Source: Acholeplasmatales bacterium | GTDB lineage: Bacteria > Bacillota_I > Bacilli_A > Acholeplasmatales > Anaeroplasmataceae | DNA length: 5,952 nucleotides | NCBI GenBank assembly: GCA_024681175.1 | Contig: JAILBI010000115.1 | Span: 1 to 5,952, forward strand | Direction of reading: 5' to 3' | Shown here: positions 1 to 5,054 of the stretch, piece by piece | Layout of the letters: every line of letters begins with the position of its first letter | Position numbering within the stretch: the first letter of the stretch is position 1 | Position numbers and translations under genes: made by a program | Notes under the pieces: model-generated | Databases searched by the model: none | Seen by the model: only the letters and a program-made list of their open reading frames with translations | Told to the model about the DNA's origin: nothing

Positions 1-15
1 CATTTAGATAAAATT

Positions 16-36
16 TGATATAATATTTTAGGTGAT
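16..36 (+). promoter_or_regulatory. Extended -10 promoter and Shine-Dalgarno for the methyltransferase-ackA unit
   Basis: TGATATAAT at 16-24 is a perfect extended -10 element (TG, one base, then TATAAT at 19-24). The -35 region would fall at the very edge of or before the window and cannot be judged. Placing +1 seven bases after the last -10 base gives G31, which lies in the Shine-Dalgarno AGGTGAT (30-36) of the gene starting at 40. The predicted leader is therefore only about 9 bases. The box sequences are seen directly; the start site is inferred. Confidence 0.6.
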
Positions 37-39
37 ATT

Positions 40-993
40 ATGAATAACCCTGAACTTAAAAATTTAGAGCTTTTTTATGATGTTGTATCAAAATCAAATA
101 ATTTATTATATGATGTTTATCATAAACCATATATAGAATTATTATTAATGACAACTGATAATATTTTAGCAGGTGAAATTAAAAATGATTTTGAAAATGA
201 AGAAGATTATAAAAAACTACAATCAATTTATGATGAATTAAAGGATAAGGACTTTACTGTAGAAGATATTAGAAAAGCTATGCAAACTATAGTCCTTAGA
301 TGCTTGAAGGAAATGAAGATTCCAAATGATCTTCAAACTCCTGATACTATAGGTCTTATTTATACATATCTCTTAAGAAAGGTGATTGGTGAAAATAAGA
401 AAGAATTATCTATTTTAGATCCTTTAGCTGGAACAGGTAATTTATTATTTAATATTTCAAATCACTTAAATATTGATCTTGATTTATATGCTTGTGATAA
501 TGATCCTAATTTATGTAAGCTTTTAAAGGCTGAAGCAGATTTATTATCTACAAATGTTAACATATATTTACAAGATGCATTAACATTAAATTTATCTAAT
601 ATGGATGCGGTCATATTTGATATGCCTTCGTCTATAGATAGTAAAGATTATTTCCCTTATAAAATAATGCTAAATTCAATGAATATGCTTAAAGATAAAG
701 GGGCAATAATCGCAATGGTTGAAAATGATTTTTTTGATCATGATCATGATAAAAAATTCAAAGATGAATTTTTATCAAAAATGTCAATCATTGGTTTAAT
801 TGAGCTTCCTGATGAGCTTTTCAATAAGAGAAAGCCAAAGATTATTATTGTTGCAGTAAAACAAAATATTCCAAAGGAAGTAGGCTGTTTTATGGTCAAA
901 TTACCAGATTTCACTGATGTTAAGAGTTTCCAAAATTCTATAACACAGATTGAAAGTTGGTTTTTGAAAAATAGAAATATATTTGAAAATTAA
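40..993 (+). CDS. YtxK-like class I SAM-dependent methyltransferase
   Basis: The 317-residue protein resembles the YtxK/N6-adenine-type methyltransferase family, which transfers a methyl group from S-adenosylmethionine; the substrate of YtxK-type proteins is not known to me. An N-terminal helical region (about 1-95) precedes a QTPDTIGLI segment (99-107), typical just before the fold in this family. The SAM-binding motif I is LDPLAGTGNLL (D127, G131, G133). The acidic residue after strand 2 is in ACDNDP. Motif IV, which is NPPY or DPPY in true N6-adenine methyltransferases, is DMPS (194-197) here, so it lacks the second proline and the aromatic residue. Length is close to that of Bacillus YtxK. 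The ATG at 40 follows AGGTGAT with a short spacer. The gene is 11 bases upstream of ackA, the same pairing seen in Bacillus (ytxK-ackA) and in the comY operon of Streptococcus mutans. Family assignment is fairly sure; DNA methylation activity is not. Confidence 0.82.
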   Translation: MNNPELKNLELFYDVVSKSNNLLYDVYHKPYIELLLMTTDNILAGEIKNDFENEEDYKKLQSIYDELKDKDFTVEDIRKAMQTIVLRCLKEMKIPNDLQTPDTIGLIYTYLLRKVIGENKKELSILDPLAGTGNLLFNISNHLNIDLDLYACDNDPNLCKLLKAEADLLSTNVNIYLQDALTLNLSNMDAVIFDMPSSIDSKDYFPYKIMLNSMNMLKDKGAIIAMVENDFFDHDHDKKFKDEFLSKMSIIGLIELPDELFNKRKPKIIIVAVKQNIPKEVGCFMVKLPDFTDVKSFQNSITQIESWFLKNRNIFEN

Positions 994-1004
994 GGAGAAT
1001 AGCA

Positions 1005-2243
1005 ATGGCAAAAATAATGGCAATTAACGCAGGTTCATCTTCAATTAAGTTCCAACTTCTTGATATGCCTGCAGAAAAAGTTATCGCATCAGGCGTTATG
1101 GAAAGAATTGGAACAAAAGATCAAAATGGTAATCTTCAAGATGGTATTTTCACATTAAAATATAATAAGAATGGTGAAAAGACTAAAGAAGAAACTAATC
1201 CAAAGCTTCCTGATCATGCAGCTGGCGTTGAATTATTATTAAAGACTTTAACTGAAAAGAATATTGTTAAATCATTAGATGAAATTACAGGTGTTGGTCA
1301 CCGTGTAGTTCAAGGTGGAGAATATTTCAAGGATTCTGCAATTATTGATGGTCCAGATGGAACAGTTGTTAAAAAGATTTTAGAATTAGCTGATCTTGCA
1401 CCACTTCATAATCGTGCACACGTTGTAGGTATTAGAGCATTCATCAAAGCTTTACCTAATGTTCCTGAGGTTGCAGTATTTGATACTACATTCCATCAAA
1501 CAATGGCTGAAGAAGCATATATGTATGCAACTCCATATGAATGGTATACAAAATATGGCATTCGTAAATATGGTGCACATGGCACAAGCCATAAATATGT
1601 TTCACAAAGAACAGCTGAGCTTTTAGGCAAGAAAAAAGAAGATACAAAGATTATTGTTTGCCATTTAGGTAATGGTGCATCTATTTCTGCAGTTAAGGGC
1701 GGAAAATGTGTAGATACATCAATGGGCTTAACACCACTTGAAGGTATCCCAATGGGTACAAGATCTGGTAACATTGACCCAACTGTATTACAAATCGTTG
1801 CACATAAAGAAAATAAAGATATTGATACATTAATCAATGAATTAAATAAGAAGTCAGGATTACTTGGTATGGGCGGCAGAACAAATGATGCTCGTGACGT
1901 TACTGCAGGTATGAATGAAGGCGATCATCGTTGTATTATGGCATTTAATGTTCAATCAAAGAGAATTGCTGATTATGTAGCTTCTTATTATATGTATATG
2001 GGTGGATGTGATGCAATCGCATTTACTGCAGGTATGGGTGAATATTTAACTCACTTACGTTCTAAGATTTGTGCTCGTTTAGGCGCAATGGGCGTTAAGC
2101 TTGATGAAGAAGTAAACAACCAAGCTTATGGCAAAGAAATGGAAATTTCTGCTAAAGATTCTAAGGTTAAGGTATTCGTTGTACCTACAAATGAAGAAGT
2201 TATGATTGCAAGAGATGTAATTCGTATTGCAAACATAAAATAA
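1005..2243 (+). CDS. ackA: Acetate kinase
   Basis: AckA interconverts acetate plus ATP and acetyl phosphate plus ADP in the cytoplasm. With phosphotransacetylase (not in this window) it yields ATP by substrate-level phosphorylation during fermentation. The 412 residues cover the whole family length (usually about 395-405) and show both ASKHA-fold halves. Visible motifs are NAGSSSIKF (8-16), GHRVVQGGE with R100, FDTTFH with D160, YGAHGTSH with H192, the phosphate loop HLGNGAS (220-226), TPLEGIPMGTRSGNIDP with R253, FTAGMGE (340-346) and TNEE (395-398). R100, D160, H192 and R253 correspond to known catalytic or substrate-binding residues of the family. The ATG at 1005 is preceded six bases earlier by AAGGAGA (992-998), which overlaps the stop codon of the upstream methyltransferase gene, implying co-transcription. 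It uses CGT for 8 of 15 arginines, unlike its neighbours, consistent with high expression. Confidence 0.98.
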   Translation: MAKIMAINAGSSSIKFQLLDMPAEKVIASGVMERIGTKDQNGNLQDGIFTLKYNKNGEKTKEETNPKLPDHAAGVELLLKTLTEKNIVKSLDEITGVGHRVVQGGEYFKDSAIIDGPDGTVVKKILELADLAPLHNRAHVVGIRAFIKALPNVPEVAVFDTTFHQTMAEEAYMYATPYEWYTKYGIRKYGAHGTSHKYVSQRTAELLGKKKEDTKIIVCHLGNGASISAVKGGKCVDTSMGLTPLEGIPMGTRSGNIDPTVLQIVAHKENKDIDTLINELNKKSGLLGMGGRTNDARDVTAGMNEGDHRCIMAFNVQSKRIADYVASYYMYMGGCDAIAFTAGMGEYLTHLRSKICARLGAMGVKLDEEVNNQAYGKEMEISAKDSKVKVFVVPTNEEVMIARDVIRIANIK

Positions 2244-2258
2244 TGAATTTATAAAAAT

Positions 2259-2296
2259 ATAATTGTCAGGTGTGAAACTTGACAATTATTTTTTTT
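2259..2296 (+). terminator. Intrinsic terminator after ackA
   Basis: The arms 2261-2271 and 2277-2287 form an 11-bp stem with one G-U pair around the loop GTGAA (2272-2276). Two further A-T pairs (2259-2260 with 2288-2289) can extend it. Eight T residues follow at 2289-2296. It begins 15 bases after the ackA stop codon. The 3' arm also holds a TTGACA that serves as the -35 box of the next promoter. Confidence 0.9.
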
Positions 2297-2307
2297 AAAA
2301 TTATAAT
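2279..2307 (+). promoter_or_regulatory. Consensus promoter for the membrane-anchored protein gene, embedded in the ackA terminator
   Basis: TTGACA at 2279-2284 and TATAAT at 2302-2307 match both housekeeping sigma-factor boxes exactly, with a 17-base spacer. The -35 box lies in the 3' arm of the ackA terminator hairpin and the spacer contains the terminator T-run. The predicted +1 is G2314, the first base of the Shine-Dalgarno GAGGT (2314-2318) of the gene at 2325, giving a leader of about 11 bases. Confidence 0.85.
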
Positions 2308-2324
2308 TTTTTTGAGGTATTTAT

Positions 2325-3200
2325 ATGAAAAAATGGATATTTTTGATAATATTATCTTCATTTTTATTGATAATATCATCATTTGGCTTATTTATGGCAA
2401 TTAAAGCTAGTAAGCCTATCGCAACAATTAAAGATAAAGAAACAGATTTTAGCTCATATGAATTAGAAACCCCAACAGAAGGTTCACCTGAAGATTATAA
2501 TGTAAAAGATAATGTAGCATATACATTATATAAAATAAAGCACATTGATTCATTTAAGGTTATTACAACAGGCTCATCAACTGCCGCAGGCTTTGTTAAG
2601 CAAGAAGTATTAAACACAAGAACAGTAATTGGTGATGAAGCAATGGTTACAACAATTACTGCGGGCGTTATAAATAATGCGACAGAAAGATTTTTTATAG
2701 GAAATAATCAAAATGTATTATATAGGACTGCAACTTCTGTAGATAAAAGCTCTTTAACTGCCGTATTTCCTACAAATAAGGCACCAAAAGATGTAACAAA
2801 TGAACAATATATTTCTGATTATGGCTGGTATCCATATCAATTAACAGGTTATATTATTTCTAATGATACATATTTAAAAGATCCTACAATGAAGAAGAAT
2901 AATGATGGAACATATACATTATCTTTGGATCTAAATCCAGATGGAGATAAAGCTCCATTTTGGTATCGTAGAGAAATATTAATTAATTCATCATCAACTA
3001 TGGTTCCTGAATTTTCTAAAATACATTTAAATATAACAATTAATTCATCATGGCTACCAATAAAGGTTAATTATGAAGAATCATATAAGGTAGAAAGAAT
3101 ATTTGTAATATCTACTGTAACAAATGTGACAGATACATTTTATTATGATGATATTTCATTTGATGAAGAGAAATATGATTATTATAATAACTATAAATAA
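2325..3200 (+). CDS. Membrane-anchored or secreted protein of unknown function
   Basis: I do not recognise this 291-residue protein. Two lysines are followed by one hydrophobic segment (about residues 4-26), so it is either a signal anchor or a signal peptide. AIKA (25-28) could be a signal peptidase I site. There is no lipobox cysteine and apparently no cysteine anywhere, which fits an exported protein. The rest is a polar domain on the outer face of the membrane. It has alternating hydrophobic stretches suggesting beta strands, for example TYTLSLDLNP, KIHLNITINSS and LPIKVNYEESYKV. This pattern recalls LolA/LppX-like or similar beta-sheet lipoprotein folds, but that is only a guess. The C-terminus is rich in Asp, Glu and Tyr. 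The ATG at 2325 has GAGGT six bases upstream. It has its own promoter and is bounded by terminators on both sides, so it is probably a single-gene transcript. Confidence 0.85.
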   Translation: MKKWIFLIILSSFLLIISSFGLFMAIKASKPIATIKDKETDFSSYELETPTEGSPEDYNVKDNVAYTLYKIKHIDSFKVITTGSSTAAGFVKQEVLNTRTVIGDEAMVTTITAGVINNATERFFIGNNQNVLYRTATSVDKSSLTAVFPTNKAPKDVTNEQYISDYGWYPYQLTGYIISNDTYLKDPTMKKNNDGTYTLSLDLNPDGDKAPFWYRREILINSSSTMVPEFSKIHLNITINSSWLPIKVNYEESYKVERIFVISTVTNVTDTFYYDDISFDEEKYDYYNNYK

Positions 3201-3213
3201 AAAATGTTTAAAT

Positions 3214-3237
3214 AACGGACAAAAATGTCCGTTTTTT
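3214..3237 (+). terminator. Intrinsic terminator after the membrane-anchored protein gene
   Basis: The arms AACGGACA (3214-3221) and TGTCCGTT (3226-3233) pair perfectly over 8 bp around an AAAA loop. Six T residues follow at 3232-3237, two of them in the stem. It starts 14 bases after the stop codon at 3198-3200. Confidence 0.92.
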
Positions 3238-3240
3238 AAA

Positions 3241-3269
3241 TGCATATATTTATAAATATATGATATAAT
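3241..3269 (+). promoter_or_regulatory. Extended -10 promoter for the DegV-like gene
   Basis: TGATATAAT at 3261-3269 is a perfect extended -10 element, the same nine bases as at 16-24. The hexamer at the 17-base spacing, TGCATA (3241-3246), matches only half of the -35 consensus, as is common when the TG extension is present. It begins four bases after the terminator T-run of the preceding gene. The predicted +1 is G3276. Confidence 0.72.
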
Positions 3270-3273
3270 AGTC

Positions 3274-3278
3274 AAGGA
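3274..3278 (+). promoter_or_regulatory. Widely spaced Shine-Dalgarno of the DegV-like gene
   Basis: AAGGA at 3274-3278 lies 12 bases before the ATG at 3291, further than the 6 bases seen for ackA, tyrA and the membrane protein gene. No ATG, GTG or TTG lies in frame between them, so the start at 3291 stands. The predicted transcription start falls inside this site, which would leave only GGA of it in the mRNA. Confidence 0.5.
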
Positions 3279-3290
3279 CGGTTAATAAAG

Positions 3291-4139
3291 ATGAAAACAA
3301 AGATTTTTATATCAAGCTCATCTGGTGCCAATTTTATTCCCCATTCACATGGAATAAAGGTCTTACCAGATGTTATTTCAATAAATAATGATGTTTATGA
3401 AGATTATAAAGAATTATCAATTGATAATTTTTTAGGAATGGTCAAATTAAGAAAATTAAAAAATATAAATGTCTTATCACAGGATAAAGAAGAAATAAAA
3501 AAAGAAATTAAAAATGCAGAAGAAAAAGAATATAAAGAATTTTTATTTTTAACTCCTCCAAATATTATTTGTGATTATGATGATAAGATAAAAGATATTC
3601 AGGAAGAAAATAAAAAGAAAAAAATATATGAATATAAATCTACGTTAATTTCTTATTTATATTTTCAGCAAGCACAAATTGCTGAAAATATGCTTAAAAA
3701 TGGTAAAAAAATAAAAGATATTTTACCAAAGCTAAATAAGGTATCTAATCCAGATAATTCATTTTTAATATTTTTATGTCCTAAAAAGGATATTAAAGAA
3801 GATTTATTATTAGATGAAAAGAAAGCTTTATCTTTAGCATCTAAAGCTGAAATAAAAGTATTTTCTAATGGTAAATTTGTTACAGTTAAGCCTCCAAAAA
3901 GAGAAAATCCTTTAACATATTTTATTAGATTATATGGTGAACATATAAGAGAAAGAAATATAACACCATTTTTAGTTTATACAAATAAAAAATCATATTT
4001 AAAGGATTATAGTAAAAATATGCTAAAGCCTTTATTCCCTCGTCTTAAGAAATATGATGAGGTGCCACTTTCTCCAGCACTTGTTAAATATGTTGGCTTA
4101 AATGCCTTTGGTATAGGCTTTATAAGCAAAGATATCTAG
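3291..4139 (+). CDS. Divergent DegV-fold protein
   Basis: The 282-residue protein matches the length and layout of the DegV family, cytoplasmic fatty-acid-binding proteins that in Firmicutes serve as FakB subunits presenting fatty acids to the kinase FakA. Supporting segments are the N-terminal strand with a serine run (KIFISSSS, 4-11), LPDVISINNDVYEDYKELS (25-43) resembling the family's 'VPL.I...Y.D' stretch, VLSQ (61-64) where TSQPS is usual, and the C-terminal GLNAFGIGF (269-277) where GPGALG-F is usual. The typical SGTY and GGRI signatures cannot be found; the first is replaced by a TPPN-containing stretch (88-91). The ligand pocket is therefore probably changed or lost. The protein is very rich in lysine. 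The call rests on overall pattern rather than intact motifs. The next gene, tyrA, starts 78 bases downstream with no terminator between, so read-through is possible. Confidence 0.68.
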   Translation: MKTKIFISSSSGANFIPHSHGIKVLPDVISINNDVYEDYKELSIDNFLGMVKLRKLKNINVLSQDKEEIKKEIKNAEEKEYKEFLFLTPPNIICDYDDKIKDIQEENKKKKIYEYKSTLISYLYFQQAQIAENMLKNGKKIKDILPKLNKVSNPDNSFLIFLCPKKDIKEDLLLDEKKALSLASKAEIKVFSNGKFVTVKPPKRENPLTYFIRLYGEHIRERNITPFLVYTNKKSYLKDYSKNMLKPLFPRLKKYDEVPLSPALVKYVGLNAFGIGFISKDI

Positions 4140-4147
4140 ACATTTTA

Positions 4148-4176
4148 TTGAAAAGAGTCTATTATTATGCTAATAT
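4148..4176 (+). promoter_or_regulatory. Probable promoter for tyrA-aroB
   Basis: TTGAAA (4148-4153) and TAATAT (4171-4176) are 17 bases apart, and TG at 4168-4169 gives an extended -10. The predicted +1 is G4183, with a leader of about 35 bases. A second -10-like TACAAT at 4193-4198 has no convincing -35 box. The leader is too short for a T-box, riboswitch or peptide attenuator, so no tyrosine-sensing leader is visible. Confidence 0.5.
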
Positions 4177-4217
4177 TAGGAAGAATTTATTATACAATAA
4201 TAAAGTAAGGATACATA

Positions 4218-5054
4218 ATGAGAATCTTAATTGTTGGTTTAGGCCTAATTGGTGGAGCATATGCTAAAAAGCTATCTGAATTAGGTTATGAAATTTATGG
4301 CGTTAATCATAGACAAGAGTCTATTGATTTCGCTTTAAAAAATAAATATATAAAAGCGGGTAGTAAGGATGCTAAAGACTTTTTAAATATTGTTGATATG
4401 GTAATTATTGGCACATATCCAAGCCATATAATTAATTTTTTAAAGCAATATCAGCCATATTTTAAAAAGGATTTATTAATAACTGATGTAACAGGTGTTA
4501 AATCAAATTATATTGAAGAAGCTACAAAGCTTGCAAAGCCTGCAACATATCTTGCACATCACCCAATGGCAGGAAGAGAAAAAAAAGGCATTGAATTTGC
4601 TCATGAGGTTTCATTTAGTAAAGCTAATTTTATTATTACACCTATTGAAGGATATGAATATGAAGAAAAATATTTTGATATGCTTTATAAAATAGGAATT
4701 GATCTTGATTTTAAAAATATTTCTAGACTAGATACTAAATCACATGATTTTATGATTGGCTATACAAGCCAATTAACTCATGCAATTGCTGTTGCATTAG
4801 TTAATTCAGATAATAAAACTGATACAAAGAAATTTATTGGAGATTCTTATAGAGATTTAACAAGAATTGCGATGATTAATGAAAAATTATGGACAGAGCT
4901 TTTCTTTGAAAATAAAGATTTTTTAATTGAAAATATCCAATTATTTATGGATCAATTAAATAAAATAAAAGAAGCATTAGAAAATAATGATTCTGATGCA
5001 TTAAAAGAATTATTTATAAAATCAACTAAAAAAAGAAAAGAGATGGTTGAATGA
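4218..5054 (+). CDS. tyrA: Prephenate dehydrogenase
   Basis: TyrA oxidatively decarboxylates prephenate to 4-hydroxyphenylpyruvate, the precursor of tyrosine. The 278 residues hold an N-terminal Rossmann domain with GLGLIGG (7-13) and a C-terminal all-helical domain. The family signature HHPMAGREKKG starts at residue 114, with H115 in the place of the catalytic histidine, and SQLTHAIA (184-191) holds the second conserved histidine, H188. The end of strand 2 reads GVNHR (28-32): Asn30 stands where NAD-specific enzymes usually have Asp, and Arg32 follows. This leaves NADP use open. The protein stops after the helical domain, so the regulatory ACT domain present in Bacillus TyrA (about 370 residues) is absent. 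AAGGA (4207-4211) lies six bases before the ATG. The stop TGA overlaps the aroB start (ATGA), indicating translational coupling in a shikimate/tyrosine operon. Confidence 0.95.
   Translation: MRILIVGLGLIGGAYAKKLSELGYEIYGVNHRQESIDFALKNKYIKAGSKDAKDFLNIVDMVIIGTYPSHIINFLKQYQPYFKKDLLITDVTGVKSNYIEEATKLAKPATYLAHHPMAGREKKGIEFAHEVSFSKANFIITPIEGYEYEEKYFDMLYKIGIDLDFKNISRLDTKSHDFMIGYTSQLTHAIAVALVNSDNKTDTKKFIGDSYRDLTRIAMINEKLWTELFFENKDFLIENIQLFMDQLNKIKEALENNDSDALKELFIKSTKKRKEMVE

Noticed and set aside
1496..1837. Open frame on the minus strand inside ackA
   Set aside because: It lies wholly opposite conserved AckA motifs, shows no recognisable domain, and is a shadow of the real gene.
2079..2285. Minus-strand open frame over the ackA end and terminator
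   Set aside because: It overlaps the conserved AckA C-terminus and the terminator, and has no recognisable family features.
4137..4161. TAGAC/GTCTA inverted repeat just after the DegV-like gene, considered as a terminator
   Set aside because: The stem is only 5 bp with a 15-base loop and no T-run follows.
4193..4217. TACAAT as the main -10 box for tyrA
   Set aside because: It has no TG extension and no -35 match at 16-18 bases; the TTGAAA/TAATAT pair upstream is better, so it is kept only as an alternative.
4183..4217. Search for a T-box, riboswitch or leader peptide before tyrA
   Set aside because: The predicted leader is about 35 bases, with no tyrosine-rich reading frame and no room for such structures.
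4495..4695. Short plus-strand open frame inside tyrA
   Set aside because: It is in another frame across the conserved HPMAG region of TyrA; its Leu/Lys/Ile-rich product is typical of an AT-rich shadow.
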